Shown here: one piece after another, positions 8,805 through 20,737 of the stretch | Layout of the letters: each line of letters starts with the position of its first letter | How positions within the stretch are numbered: the first letter of the stretch is position 1 | From: Thermoplasmata archaeon | Lineage (GTDB): Archaea > Thermoplasmatota > Thermoplasmata > Thermoplasmatales > Thermoplasmataceae | Assembly (NCBI GenBank): GCA_021818715.1 | Contig: JAKATN010000001.1 | Span: forward strand, 62,001 to 126,000 | Length of the DNA: 64,000 bases | Direction of reading: 5' to 3' | Program-made: the position numbers and the translations under genes | Notes under the pieces: generated by a model | Seen by the model: the letters and a program-made list of their open reading frames with translations, nothing else | The model's database searches: none | Told to the model about the DNA's origin: nothing

Positions 8805-9533
8805 ATGACCAGAAAGGTATACTGGGAGGATTCATACATCAGGAAATTCCAGGCGACAGTAATCGATGCAAGCGATGAATCAGTGATCCTGGACAGGACT
8901 GCATTTTATCCTGCAGGAGGCGGGCAACCGGCTGACACTGGAATCATTACCGCAGGAGGGACAGTGTTTAAAGTGACAGACACGAGGAAGGCAGGTGAGG
9001 ATGTTTCCCATTTTGTAAGTGGATTTTCCGGCAAGATCGGGGATATAGTTGGGGGGGAGATAGACTGGGATCGGAGGTACCAGCACATGAAGTACCATAC
9101 CGCAATACACCTGATAGACGCCGTTGTGAACAGAAATCCCGAGTATGCAGGGATTATCACCGGGAGCCAGATATATGAGGACAGGGCAAGGGTGGATTTT
9201 GCACTTGAAGGCCTCAGCATGGAACAGGCGAACGAGTTCATAAGGCAGTCAAACCTGATCATCGGGGAAAAGCACCCGGTCAGATCGTATTTTATTTCAG
9301 CGGAAGAGGCCGCAGGCATTGAAAACCTGGCCAGGACAGCTCCTGGAAGAGATCTACTTAAGACGATGGACAAGGTCCGCATAGTCGAAATCGAAGGGAT
9401 AGACAGGCAGGCGGATGGTGGGACTCATGTCTCCAGCCTGGCTGAGATTGGAAAGATCACCCTGTCAAAGATTGAGAACAAGGGAAGAAATAACAAGCGC
9501 ATGGTCATAGTACTTGAAAGCGGGGGAGAATAG
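8805..9533 (+). CDS. alaX: alanyl-tRNA editing protein AlaX
   Basis: 242 residues, a stand-alone homologue of the AlaRS editing domain that hydrolyses mischarged Ser/Gly-tRNA(Ala). Visible: the N-terminal beta-barrel with TAFYPAGGGQPADTG, the first zinc motif HxxxH in KYHTAIHL (near residues 99-103), and the second zinc region DGGTHVSSLAEIG near residue 205. Asp occupies the place where a CGGTH form would have Cys; metal ligation there should be checked. Start ATG 8805 follows a TATA box. The adenosyltransferase gene begins 2 bases after its stop, so the two are co-transcribed. Confidence 0.92.
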   Translation: MTRKVYWEDSYIRKFQATVIDASDESVILDRTAFYPAGGGQPADTGIITAGGTVFKVTDTRKAGEDVSHFVSGFSGKIGDIVGGEIDWDRRYQHMKYHTAIHLIDAVVNRNPEYAGIITGSQIYEDRARVDFALEGLSMEQANEFIRQSNLIIGEKHPVRSYFISAEEAAGIENLARTAPGRDLLKTMDKVRIVEIEGIDRQADGGTHVSSLAEIGKITLSKIENKGRNNKRMVIVLESGGE

Positions 9534-9534
9534 G

Positions 9535-10068
9535 ATGTTCACAAGGAAGGGAGATTCCGGCGAAACAGACAATCCGTCCAGAGGGAGGCTTTCAAAGGGT
9601 GACATGGTGGTGGAAATAGAGGGAGAGATAGATTCCCTGATTTCAGTGATCGGCCTTGCATCCACGGTCGTGAAGTGGCCTGACATCGCTTCTGATCTCG
9701 GGCAAACGCAGGTTGACCTGTTCACCATAGGCGAGGATATACTGGCCGATGGGAAGAAAAGGACAATCACGGAGGAAAGGACTCAGTGGCTTGAGGAAAG
9801 GACCCTGTTCTACAGGAAGGAAGTTGGCAGGATAAAACTCTTCGTGATTCCAGGGGGGTCAGAGGAATCTGCTGTCCTTCATGTTGCGAGAACCTCTGCG
9901 AGAACTGTAGAAAGGATGGTTGTGAGGTATTCCGACTCGATCCACACAAGCAAGGCGATTCTGTCCTACCTGAACAGGCTATCTTCACTCCTCTTTATGC
10001 AGTCCCTCTCCGCCAACCTGAGAAAAGGAATCCCTGAGAGGATCTGGGAGATTGGAAGGGAGTCTTGA
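9535..10068 (+). CDS. ATP:cob(I)alamin adenosyltransferase, PduO type
   Basis: 177 residues. It transfers the adenosyl group of ATP to cob(I)alamin, making coenzyme B12. Family signatures: N-terminal FTRKGDSGETD (ATP-binding loop), EIEGEIDSLISVIGLA, and the C-terminal helix ARTSARTVERMVVRYSD holding the conserved arginines. A Thermoplasma acidophilum member of this family has a known trimeric structure. ATG 9535 is chosen over a TTG at 9514 because GGGGGAGA sits about 6 bases ahead and the conserved sequence starts right after it. The 3' end overlaps the convergent lipB gene by 84 bases. Confidence 0.92.
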   Translation: MFTRKGDSGETDNPSRGRLSKGDMVVEIEGEIDSLISVIGLASTVVKWPDIASDLGQTQVDLFTIGEDILADGKKRTITEERTQWLEERTLFYRKEVGRIKLFVIPGGSEESAVLHVARTSARTVERMVVRYSDSIHTSKAILSYLNRLSSLLFMQSLSANLRKGIPERIWEIGRES

Positions 10069-10713
10069 AAGCCCCTCAATGAATTCCTCCCTTGGCATTT
10101 TCTCGAAAGAACCGAACTTCCCTGAAAACTCAGATATGAGGGCAGCGACGAGGCGATCTCTTTCCACCTCTGCGTAAGAGATAACCGATGGATCCATCCC
10201 GCACGGCCTTATTCTTGAAAAGCCGTCCAGTACGCTTTTTGAAATGTTGATCGATACTCCATGATATGATACGTTTTCGTCCACGGCAATGCCCACCGAT
10301 CCTATTTTCATTCCGTTGCACCATATTCCTGGCTCGATCTCGCCTTTTCCAGCCGAAACACCGCATGTGGAGAGTGCATCGATCGTGGCTTCCATTATCC
10401 GGTTCACGAAAACCCTAAGGTCTCTTCTGCCGTCTCTACGGACATCAAGGATAGGGTAGACGACAAGCTGGCCTGGCCCATGATAGGTTATGTCCCCGCC
10501 GCGTTCCGTTGCAACAGGAACTATGCCAATGTAGTTTTCAGGGACAGGTTTCCTGCCGACAGTGTATACCGGCGGATGCTCTAAAAACAGGATCGCCCTG
10601 TCAATATACCCGCGTTTCACGGCCAGAACGGCCTTCTTCTGCATGCGAAGAGCTTCGTCATATCCGGTTGGACCGAGATCAACGGCCGGATTTGAAATGA
10701 AGCGGTTTTCCAA
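9985..10713 (-). CDS. lipB: lipoyl (octanoyl) transferase LipB
   Basis: 242 residues. LipB moves an octanoyl group onto the lipoyl-domain lysine of E2. Motifs: RGGDITYHGPGQ (about residue 91), GMKIGSVGIAV with the conserved lysine, YHGVSINI, and the catalytic cysteine in RIRPCGMD (about residue 170). Length is close to bacterial LipB with a slightly long C-terminus, which overlaps the convergent adenosyltransferase by 84 bases. It is the last gene of the lipA-E1-E2-E3-lipB operon and overlaps the E3 gene by 35 bases. The usual donor is octanoyl-ACP, which archaea generally lack, so the donor here is an open question. Confidence 0.93.
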   Translation of the reverse strand: MENRFISNPAVDLGPTGYDEALRMQKKAVLAVKRGYIDRAILFLEHPPVYTVGRKPVPENYIGIVPVATERGGDITYHGPGQLVVYPILDVRRDGRRDLRVFVNRIMEATIDALSTCGVSAGKGEIEPGIWCNGMKIGSVGIAVDENVSYHGVSINISKSVLDGFSRIRPCGMDPSVISYAEVERDRLVAALISEFSGKFGSFEKMPREEFIEGLSRLPSNLPDPLRDSFSQVGGEGLHKEE

Positions 10714-12010
10714 ATGCTCCCTCGGCAGACTCCATTACCCCCTCGGAAATCGTTGGATGCGGGTGAATGGTAAGAGCAATGTCGTTTACAGAGAGCCCTG
10801 CTTCCACGGAAAGAGTAAGCTCGCTTATCATTTCCGATGAGTGAGGGGCAACTATCCCTGCTCCAGTGACTATGCCATCATCGTCAATGAAAATGCGGTA
10901 CGTACCAATGCTTGAATTCATGCCAAGGGCCCTGCCATTGGCTGCAAGCGGAAACACTGTCTCTCTGGTCCCTTTTTTGCCGGTATACGAGATCTCTGGA
11001 TCAGAATAGATCACATAAGGCATGGAATGATAGTCCACCTCCGCGTCATGCCCCGCAATATTCTGAGCTACAACACCTGCCTGATAGTATGCCCTGTGGG
11101 CAAGCATAGGCTCCCCAGAAACGTCGCCGAGTGCATAGACACCCTTGATTGAAGTCTCACAGCGTGAATCTATTTTTATGAATCTTCTATTCATCTCCAG
11201 ATGCAGGTTCTCAAGCCCGAAACCCTCAGTATTGGGCCGCCGGCCAACAGTGACCAGAACATTTTCCACCTGAAGCTTCTTCCCGTCTGAGAGGTCTGCT
11301 TCAAAAGCACTCTCGGATTTTACTATTTTTTCAACCTTTGTTTCGGTCAATATAGTTACGCCCATGGATCTGAGCTTCCTGTCTACGGGATTCACCAGTT
11401 CCTTTTCCACTCCCGGCAGTATTCCCGGCATCATCTCCACAATCGTGACAGTTGAACCCAACTTTGAGAAAGCGGTCCCGAGCTCAACTCCTATGTAACC
11501 TCCTCCAACAATAAGCAGTGACTTAGGTATCCTAGGTATGTCAAGGATCTCCCTGTTGTACGCCACCCCCTCAAACGATGGGAACCTGACAGGCGAAGAA
11601 CCTGTGGCAATCACAAGATTCATGGCAGTGATTTGCTTCCCCTGAACTTCCACAGTGTTCCTGTCAATTATTTTTCCTTCACCCTTTACCACCGTGACTC
11701 CCTGGGCTTTGCAGAGAGTCTCAACGCCTGAGGTCAGTTTTCCAATCATTTCCCATTTCCACTTCTGCCATTTCGCCATGTCTATTTCGGGATTTGCATT
11801 CACACCCGGCAGTTCCTTAAGATATCCGATTGAATTCGCCATTTCGATCAGCGCCTTAGAAGGTATGCATCCGTAGTTGAGGCACTCCCCCCCGATCTTT
11901 TCCTTCTCTATCAATGCCACCTTCTTGCCGTGCTGACCGAGCCTTATCGCAGCACCGTAGCCACCTGGTCCTCCACCAAGTATTATCGCATCGTAATCCA
12001 TATCCATCAA
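10679..12010 (-). CDS. lpdA: dihydrolipoyl dehydrogenase (E3)
   Basis: 443 residues. The flavoprotein that reoxidises dihydrolipoamide on E2 and reduces NAD+. N-terminal FAD motif GGGPGGYGAA (residues 12-21), redox disulfide in GECLNYGCIPSKA (Cys43/Cys48), second dinucleotide motif GGGYIGVELG, the FAD-binding YALGDV segment, and the C-terminal His-Glu pair in HPHPTISEG. All catalytic residues expected for E3 are present. The start overlaps the E2 stop by 4 bases, and the 3' end overlaps lipB by 35 bases, so it is fully embedded in the 2-oxoacid dehydrogenase operon. Confidence 0.96.
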   Translation of the reverse strand: MMDMDYDAIILGGGPGGYGAAIRLGQHGKKVALIEKEKIGGECLNYGCIPSKALIEMANSIGYLKELPGVNANPEIDMAKWQKWKWEMIGKLTSGVETLCKAQGVTVVKGEGKIIDRNTVEVQGKQITAMNLVIATGSSPVRFPSFEGVAYNREILDIPRIPKSLLIVGGGYIGVELGTAFSKLGSTVTIVEMMPGILPGVEKELVNPVDRKLRSMGVTILTETKVEKIVKSESAFEADLSDGKKLQVENVLVTVGRRPNTEGFGLENLHLEMNRRFIKIDSRCETSIKGVYALGDVSGEPMLAHRAYYQAGVVAQNIAGHDAEVDYHSMPYVIYSDPEISYTGKKGTRETVFPLAANGRALGMNSSIGTYRIFIDDDGIVTGAGIVAPHSSEMISELTLSVEAGLSVNDIALTIHPHPTISEGVMESAEGAFGKPLHFKSGR

Positions 12011-13236
12011 TCCACAAATATCAGCGAAGGTTTCTCCAGCAATCCTTTCACCCTGCTTATGAATCGTGCAGCATCGGCACCGTCAATCAACCTGTGATCA
12101 CATGAAAGGGTGATGTACATTTTTTCCTTCCCGGCCGGGTTCTTCTCATCCACAAGTGTTCTGTGGAAGGCTATAATCGCCACTTCTGGATAATTGATTA
12201 TTGGGGTCGAAAATATACCGCCAATGGTTCCCACGTTGGAAATCGTGAAGGTGGAATCCTGTACGTCCTGTAATGCCAGCTTCCCGCTTCTTGCCTTATC
12301 TGCCAGGCTGGCTATTTCAGAGGATATGGCAAACACGTTCTTCCTGTCAGCATCCTTGACTACAACGACGTTTAGCCCATCCGGCGTGTCGACCGCGACC
12401 CCTATGTTGTAATATTTCTTTATAGAGTACGATCTGGACTTCTCATCATATACCGCGTTGAATCTAGGGAACTCTTTCAATGCAAGTGTAAGGGCCTTAA
12501 CGAATATCGGCGTGAAGGTGACGTTCTGGTCCCTGCTTTTTAGATCTTCCCTGGTATCTCTCAGCTTTGTGAAATCTATCTCCTCGCCGATCATGAAATG
12601 CGGAATTGTTGCCTTGGACTTGCTCATTTTCTCAAAAATTATTCGCCTGAGCCCCTTTGGTTCGTACTGCTCCTCCATTCCTGGCCTGAGTTCCAGCACG
12701 CTCTTATGCACCTCAGTTGCCTGTTTTTCAGCCTTCTTCTCCTGCCTGGGAGTTTCACTGGAAGCCCTGGATGCAGAAGCGAAGTTTTCCAGGTCTTTCA
12801 TGGTAATCCTCCCTCCTTCGCCGGAGGGAGTCACGCTCTCTATGTCTATCCCCATGTCCTTTGCAGCCTTCCTGATAGCCGGAGTCGCAATTGACCTCTG
12901 CGCGACAGGCTTTTCCGCTGCAGTCTGCTGGACCTCGTGTGGCTTTTCAACCGATGTCTTTTCTGCAGTTGCCGCAGAGATATTACTCGTGATCTCAGGC
13001 TTGCCGTCATCAATCTTTATTAGAAGATCGCCCACCTTTGCCACTTTTCCCTCGGCGGCAAGGATCTCAGACACCTTTCCGCTCACAGGGGACGGAATCC
13101 GCACGGTGACCTTGTCGGTCATAATCTCCACCATGTCCTGATCGCTAGAGATGGTATCGCCTACCACTACGTGCCACTTTACAATTTCGCCTTCTGCGAC
13201 TCCTTCACCAATATCCGGTAACCTGAATTCAAACAT
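12007..13236 (-). CDS. dihydrolipoamide acyltransferase (E2) of 2-oxoacid dehydrogenase
   Basis: 409 residues in three domains: one N-terminal lipoyl domain with the lipoylation lysine in MTDKVTV (Lys42); a flexible linker rich in A, E, K and T; a small E1/E3-binding domain (about 115-150, ATPAIRKAAKDMGID then GGRITMKDL); and the catalytic acyltransferase domain (about 185-409) ending in the active-site motif CDHRLIDGADAARF. A core of 24 or 60 copies is usual. Substrate preference (pyruvate or branched-chain oxoacids) cannot be read with confidence; the Thermoplasma acidophilum complex prefers branched-chain oxoacids. It sits 4 bases after E1-beta and overlaps E3. Confidence 0.95.
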   Translation of the reverse strand: MFEFRLPDIGEGVAEGEIVKWHVVVGDTISSDQDMVEIMTDKVTVRIPSPVSGKVSEILAAEGKVAKVGDLLIKIDDGKPEITSNISAATAEKTSVEKPHEVQQTAAEKPVAQRSIATPAIRKAAKDMGIDIESVTPSGEGGRITMKDLENFASASRASSETPRQEKKAEKQATEVHKSVLELRPGMEEQYEPKGLRRIIFEKMSKSKATIPHFMIGEEIDFTKLRDTREDLKSRDQNVTFTPIFVKALTLALKEFPRFNAVYDEKSRSYSIKKYYNIGVAVDTPDGLNVVVVKDADRKNVFAISSEIASLADKARSGKLALQDVQDSTFTISNVGTIGGIFSTPIINYPEVAIIAFHRTLVDEKNPAGKEKMYITLSCDHRLIDGADAARFISRVKGLLEKPSLIFVD

Positions 13237-13240
13237 ATCT

Positions 13241-14209
13241 TCACCCGTAAGTCTGTAAACGATTTATTGCATTCATTATGCGTTTTTCATTTGGAATATA
13301 GTACTCCTCCCACCTGTAGGGGAACGGAGAATCTGGCCCAGTCACTCTCAGGATCGGGCCCAGAAGGCTGTCTATTGCTCTCTCTGAAATGAGAGCAGAT
13401 ATCTCCGCGCCCATCCCTAAGGTTCTTGGCGCCTCATGGACTATGGCAACCCTGCCAGTTTTCTTGACGGATTTTATTATAGCGTCTATGTCCAGGGGGA
13501 GAAGAGTTCTCAAATCAATGACGTCAGCGTCAATCTTGTTTTTCTCCACGGTGCTTAAGACCGTTGGCACCATGGATCCATAGGTGATTATGGATACTGA
13601 ATTGCCTTCCTTAAGCAAATTCGCTTCTCCTATGGGCACCTTGTATTCCTTGTCCGGAACGGAACCCTTGATGGTTCTGTAAAGCCTCTTTGGTTCAAGG
13701 AAAATCACTGGATCACCGTATTCCATGGCAGATATCAGGAGCCCCTTTGCATCGTAGGGGTTGGAAGGTGTCACCACCGTCAGGCCCGCAGTGTGGGCAA
13801 AATACGTCTCGCCACTCTGTGAATGGTAGAGGCCGCCCTTTACTCCCCCTCCGTATGGTGTGCGCAGTACCATTGGAACGGTGTAATCTCCGCCGGATCT
13901 GTACCTGATCTTCGCCATCTGGTTAATTATCTGATCCATCGCAGTATAGATGAAATCCTGGAACTGAATCTCGGCTATGGGCTTGAGTCCGGTGAGGGCC
14001 ATGCCGATTGACATGCCAACTATGCCAAGTTCGACCAGAGGGGTATCCAGTACACGGTCTTCCCCATACTTTGACTGAAGCCCGTCGGTAACGCGGAATA
14101 CTCCGCCGTCCTTTCCAATGTCTTCTCCGAGCAAAATCACCGATTTGTCTGTTCCGAGCAGATAATCAAGTGCCGAATTGAGCGCCTGAACCATTGTCAT
14201 TTCGCTCAT
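13241..14209 (-). CDS. 2-oxoacid dehydrogenase E1 component, beta subunit
   Basis: 322 residues. Transketolase-like pyrimidine-binding fold: LGEDIGKDGGVFRVTDGL, the GIVGMSIGMALTGLKPIAEIQFQDFI segment with the TPP-contacting glutamate region, and a C-terminal domain with DVIDLRTLLPLD and HEAPRTLGMGAEI. It pairs with E1-alpha to form the alpha2beta2 thiamine-diphosphate enzyme that decarboxylates the 2-oxoacid. The start overlaps the E1-alpha stop by 4 bases (ATGA); E2 begins 4 bases downstream. Confidence 0.96.
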   Translation of the reverse strand: MSEMTMVQALNSALDYLLGTDKSVILLGEDIGKDGGVFRVTDGLQSKYGEDRVLDTPLVELGIVGMSIGMALTGLKPIAEIQFQDFIYTAMDQIINQMAKIRYRSGGDYTVPMVLRTPYGGGVKGGLYHSQSGETYFAHTAGLTVVTPSNPYDAKGLLISAMEYGDPVIFLEPKRLYRTIKGSVPDKEYKVPIGEANLLKEGNSVSIITYGSMVPTVLSTVEKNKIDADVIDLRTLLPLDIDAIIKSVKKTGRVAIVHEAPRTLGMGAEISALISERAIDSLLGPILRVTGPDSPFPYRWEEYYIPNEKRIMNAINRLQTYG

Positions 14210-15210
14210 AGTATGTCCTCAACCTCCTCTTTGAGCATCCATGTAAGCTTTGCATTCACGTCGGCGAATGCAGTCGACGGGTCGGGAGCAGGGATTTTTT
14301 CGCATTCGTTGAACTTTTCCTCAACCAGTTTCGCTGTTCTGGATTTAATGCCCTCAATCATCTTGTCGTCAAGGAATTTCTTTTCTTTCAGGATCTTGCC
14401 GCTTATAACAAGGGGGTCTTTTTCGCTGCCCTCATCAACGGTTTCGCTTCTATATTTCGTGGGATCGTCAGAAGTCGAATGGGGGCCCATCCTGAAGCTT
14501 ATTGCATCAATAAGGGTGGCGCCTTTTCCATCCCTGGCCCTTTTGACAGCATCTCTTACCTTTTCGTATGTGTCAACAAAGTTATTTCCGTCTGCCTTGA
14601 CGCCTTTTATTCCGTATGCTTCTGCCTTTGTCCAGATCTCAACCTTGGTCTGTTTTTCAACAGGGAGCGAAATAGCCCAGCCATTGTTTTCACACATGAA
14701 TATTACTGGAAGATCGTATACTCCGGCCAGATTCATGGCAGCATGGAAATCCGGGGTGGAACTCGATCCATCGCCGAAAGTAGCCAAAACAATGCTTTTC
14801 TTTTTCTGGTACTTAAGAGCATAAGCAGCGCCTGCGGCAAGCGGAAGATTGGTCGCTACTGGGCTCTGTATGGACATGAAGTTGAATTCTTTGGAACTGA
14901 AATGGCTCGGCATCTGCCTTCCCTTTGCTTTATCCGAATCATTGCCCATTATCTGGTTGATTATGGTCTCAATAGGGACTCCCCGGTGAAGCATCAGCGG
15001 CACGTCCCTGTAATATCCGTAAATAAGGTCGTTTGGTTCCATTGCCATGGAAGCACCAACCTGAAGGGCTTCCTGTCCCATGGTGGGAGTGTAGAATCCG
15101 ACCCTCCCCTGCCTCTGTGCCGTCACTATCTTCTTGTCCAGAGTCCTGGACAACACCATCGCAGTGTAAGCCTTTATGTATTTATTCCTCTCCTCGTTAT
15201 CTTCAGGCAT
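14206..15210 (-). CDS. 2-oxoacid dehydrogenase E1 component, alpha subunit
   Basis: 334 residues. Thiamine-diphosphate-binding motif [26 protein letters not shown] ending in CENN (the GDG...NN motif), with [16 protein letters not shown] near the N-terminus and the phosphorylation-loop-like region [13 protein letters not shown]. Length and motifs fit the branched-chain/pyruvate E1-alpha family of archaea and Gram-positive bacteria. It overlaps the end of lipA by 8 bases and the beta subunit by 4, so translation of all subunits is coupled. Confidence 0.96.
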   Translation of the reverse strand: MPEDNEERNKYIKAYTAMVLSRTLDKKIVTAQRQGRVGFYTPTMGQEALQVGASMAMEPNDLIYGYYRDVPLMLHRGVPIETIINQIMGNDSDKAKGRQMPSHFSSKEFNFMSIQSPVATNLPLAAGAAYALKYQKKKSIVLATFGDGSSSTPDFHAAMNLAGVYDLPVIFMCENNGWAISLPVEKQTKVEIWTKAEAYGIKGVKADGNNFVDTYEKVRDAVKRARDGKGATLIDAISFRMGPHSTSDDPTKYRSETVDEGSEKDPLVISGKILKEKKFLDDKMIEGIKSRTAKLVEEKFNECEKIPAPDPSTAFADVNAKLTWMLKEEVEDIL

Positions 15211-16060
15211 TCAATATCCTCCTTCTGGCCCAGGCCTCTGAAGCTTTATAGGAAGTTCTCACCAGCGGACCAGAAGCCACATAAGAGAAACCTCTGGAAT
15301 AACCCTGTGCTTCCAGTTCCTTGAACCTATCCATGGGGGAATATTCAGAGACCTCTATTTGCATCCTTGACGGGCGCAAATATTGCCCTATTGTTAGTAT
15401 ATCTACCCCCTCTTCCCGCAAATCGTCCATGGTTGATAATACTTCCTCATTGCTCTCTCCGAGTCCCAGCATTATTGATGATTTTGTCAGGATCTTTGGG
15501 GCAACCTCCTTGACATGAGCTAACACCTTCAGCGACTGGTCATAGCCTGCCCTCGGATCCCTTATCTTCGGTGTAAGCCTCCTTACGGTCTCAACGTTAT
15601 GTGCATAAACGTCCGGTCCAGACTCTATTACTCTGTCGACCAGAGAAAGATTTCCACGGAAATCCGGGGTTAGCACCTCTACCAATATACCAAGCTCCTT
15701 TACTTTCCTTACCACACCCGCATAATGGGATGCCCCCTGATCAGGGAGATCATCCCTGTCCACAGATGTAATAACTGCGTATCTGAGCCCCATCTTTTTA
15801 ACGGCAGCCTGCACCTTTTCAGGTTCCTCAGTATCCAGAGGTTGCATCCCTCCATGCGTGACGGAACAGAATCTGCATCCCCTGGAACAGTTTCCGCCCA
15901 TAATCATAAAGGTTGCAGTGCCGCTTTCCCAGCATTCTGCGATGTTAGGACACCTTGCCTCCTCGCATACAGTATGAAGCGAATTTTCCCTCACATTTTT
16001 CTTAATGGAAAGATAACTTTCTCCAGAAGGAATTTTTACTCTTGTATACTCCGGTTTCAC
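15203..16060 (-). CDS. lipA: lipoyl synthase LipA
   Basis: 285 residues. Radical SAM enzyme that inserts two sulfurs into the octanoyl group on E2. Both cluster motifs are intact: the auxiliary cluster C-x4-C-x5-C ([12 protein letters not shown], near residues 32-43) and the radical SAM C-x3-C-x2-C (CSRGCRFC, near 58-65). The C-terminal VRTSY corresponds to the family's R-S-S-Y motif, whose serine ligates the auxiliary cluster. The GTG start at 16060 lies about 28 bases from a TATA-like box, so the mRNA is probably leaderless. It is the first gene of the operon that continues with E1-alpha. Confidence 0.95.
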   Translation of the reverse strand: MKPEYTRVKIPSGESYLSIKKNVRENSLHTVCEEARCPNIAECWESGTATFMIMGGNCSRGCRFCSVTHGGMQPLDTEEPEKVQAAVKKMGLRYAVITSVDRDDLPDQGASHYAGVVRKVKELGILVEVLTPDFRGNLSLVDRVIESGPDVYAHNVETVRRLTPKIRDPRAGYDQSLKVLAHVKEVAPKILTKSSIMLGLGESNEEVLSTMDDLREEGVDILTIGQYLRPSRMQIEVSEYSPMDRFKELEAQGYSRGFSYVASGPLVRTSYKASEAWARRRILNA

Positions 16061-16084
16061 GTACCTTCATTTTAGGAGGGTATT

Positions 16085-16092
16085 CTTATTTT
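16085..16092 (-). promoter_or_regulatory. probable TATA box of the lipA-E1-E2-E3-lipB operon
   Basis: On the minus strand this reads AAAATAAG, centred about 28 bases before the GTG start of lipA, the usual spacing for a leaderless archaeal transcript. Confidence 0.45.
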
Positions 16093-16408
16093 GCTGTGAT
16101 CAGTCAATAATCTCTCAAGCATAATCCAGAAGTTGGAAAATTAAAAGTGAAAAATTCAGGAAATCCGTTGTCCTGATGCCACTTTCTCAAGATCATCGGA
16201 TTTTGTGGTTTAAAGGATCACCATGAGAGTAAACAGTTTTCCGCTCATCTAACTTTTAGATAGGCAGTCGTCTTTAGGCTTTCTTACGGAATTTCCGAAA
16301 GGTACCCGCTCCAGATGTTCACATTCGCAAATAGAAATATTTTGGTTGAAGACTTGTCGCAGTGAATTCTTAATTAAGTTTTATTACTTTGTGATATTAC
16401 GTATAACA
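16093..16408. other. intergenic region between divergent lipA and NifX-like genes
   Basis: About 315 bases with no convincing gene. It holds a short inverted repeat (ATCTAACTTTTAGAT, about 16249-16263) and, at the right end, the TATA-like TTTTATTA at 16379-16386, 27 bases before the ATG at 16409. Nothing else recognisable. Confidence 0.5.
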
Positions 16409-16759
16409 ATGAAAATAATAGCGGTCGTTGATGACGAGAATTACATTTCGCCACTGGAATACGGTAACTCAATAATGGTAATTGACGATCAGACGAAGCA
16501 GATAAAGGAATACGAGAACCCCGGATTCGGAGCGACGCACGGCGGAAAGGAAAGAGCGATGGCTGCAATTTTGACACTTAAGGCAGATGCCATAGTGGTT
16601 AAGGAGGGGAGCCTCTGTCCAGGATCATATTTCATGTCACAGGGACGCCTGAAATACATCCCTGTAGAATATGAGAAATTTGACGAGGTAATGAAGAATC
16701 TGGATTCCGTCAGAACAAAGGCGCAGAATGAACTCGAACCTTTGATGTACCAGGAGTAA
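16409..16759 (+). CDS. small NifX/FeMo-cofactor-binding-like protein
   Basis: 116 residues from ATG 16409, which follows the TATA-like box at 16379-16386; the frame is open further upstream, but that part lacks a promoter-consistent start. The sequence begins MKIIAVVDDENYISPLEYG and has FGATHGGKERAMAAILTLKADAIVV, a pattern like the RNase-H-fold dinitrogenase cofactor-binding family (NifX/NifB-C/MTH1175), in which a strand, a helix with a glycine turn and a second strand carry a ligand. No nitrogenase genes are nearby, so a general metal- or cluster-related role is more likely. The family call is tentative. It converges on the DUF99 gene. Confidence 0.45.
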   Translation: MKIIAVVDDENYISPLEYGNSIMVIDDQTKQIKEYENPGFGATHGGKERAMAAILTLKADAIVVKEGSLCPGSYFMSQGRLKYIPVEYEKFDEVMKNLDSVRTKAQNELEPLMYQE

Positions 16760-16762
16760 ATC

Positions 16763-17351
16763 TTAAGCTCTACCCTTAGAGATCCCATACCTGATTGCCG
16801 ACCCAATCAGGTGAGAAACCCTTATTGCCTCCGGTACAGAATTCAGTACGCACTGCCTGGAGAGTATTTCGACAGTTTGATCAATGGTGATACCGCTCAA
16901 ATTCACGTAAACTGATTTTCCATTGGCTAATTTGATCCCGATGGGCCGCAATTTTTCAAGTAGTGATCTTTTCCCGTCCGCCGAACCGTGGTGTAAATCT
17001 ATTACCCTGTACATTGACTGGATTGAAGGATGTTTCCTCACCACGCTTATAACTGGAGTTCCTGTGGCCCTGACAACTTCATCCAGATCTGCGATATTCA
17101 TCCCGCCGAAAGTAACCCCGTTGAGCAGTATTGCAGTGATGTTTTTCGCGGGAAATCTTTTACAGAGTTTGATGATAGATGAAGTCGAATCCTCTCCATC
17201 CAGAGTTATCTTCTCAGATGAAAACCCCTCTATCCTGTAATCAAATCTCATCAAAGTGCCGATTATGGTTGTTTCCCGGTCGAATTCACGCGAAAACGGA
17301 AAGTCATCTATGCCGATTACAAGGTTACCTTTTTTTACCGTAACCAGCCAC
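16763..17351 (-). CDS. DUF99 (UPF0215) protein, start disrupted or non-canonical
   Basis: The first standard start in frame is a TTG at 17254 (163 residues), yet the same frame upstream encodes what family members have at their N-terminus: GIDDFPFS followed by TTIIGTLM. That frame contains no ATG, GTG or TTG before a stop at 17354-17356; a CTG at 17345-17347 is the only near-start. A GTG at 17349-17351 lies in the neighbouring frame and would join the conserved frame if one base were lost in the run of seven A (17330-17336, minus strand). The core has LLNGVTFGGMNIADLDEV and VVRKHPSIQSM, typical of DUF99, a fold related to endonuclease V with unknown role. Confidence 0.8.
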
Positions 17352-17654
17352 GCCTACAGCATTTAACTATCTTTCCATCGCAAATCTGTTCACAGGCATC
17401 TTGATAGTGGAACATCTGGGCCCAACCGGATTACCTTTGCGAAAGTTCTTCATAATTAGTGATGATCCTAAGAAGAATTTATGTATCTCAAATTCCCAAA
17501 ATTCGAGCGCGGCATTCCCTTGAAATTCATCATTCATGGGAGACTGAGGAAGACCATTAGCGTGTACTTGCATTTCCTATGCTCAAAATCCATCAGGCAG
17601 CCACATAATGCTATTTCATTCATAACCATGAGTAAAATCGATCTGACCTAAATC
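17352..17654. other. gene-free region between the DUF99 gene and the 23S rRNA promoter
   Basis: About 300 bases. Open frames here are short and without recognisable products. A box-C-like GTGATGA occurs at about 17459, but without the matching D, C' and D' boxes at snoRNA spacing. No tRNA or repeat seen. Confidence 0.5.
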
Positions 17655-17675
17655 CTTATATTGACTCTAAATATG
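17655..17675 (+). promoter_or_regulatory. probable promoter of 23S rRNA
   Basis: Two TATA-like boxes, CTTATATT (17655-17662) and TAAATATG (17668-17675), lie about 100 bases before the mature 23S end. An 8-bp hairpin, CCTTCAAC/GTTGGAGG, follows in the leader at 17701-17719. Confidence 0.45.
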
Positions 17676-17750
17676 CAGGGCTTACGCTCTCTTGGTGCAC
17701 CCTTCAACAATGTTGGAGGGGAAGGGTAAGAGGATTAATTTCCGATGAAG

Positions 17751-17764
17751 CCGGTATAGGTTTA
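17751..17764 (+). other. 5' half of the 23S rRNA processing stem
   Basis: CCGGTATAGG (17751-17760) is fully complementary, with one G-U pair, to CCTATGCCGG (20710-20719) downstream of 23S. The next TTTA pairs with TAAA (20702-20705) after a short bulge. Such flanking stems with a bulge are the cutting sites for archaeal splicing endonuclease during pre-rRNA maturation. Confidence 0.7.
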
Positions 17765-17769
17765 AAGAG

Positions 17770-20697
<2,928 letters not shown>

Positions 20698-20737
20698 ATG
20701 CTAAACTAACCTATGCCGGTGGATCATTACCCTTGAG

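Noticed and set aside
17459-17548. Box C/D RNA candidate (GTGATGA ... CTGA)
   Set aside because: Spacing of about 85 bases is too long, and internal C'/D' boxes are missing.
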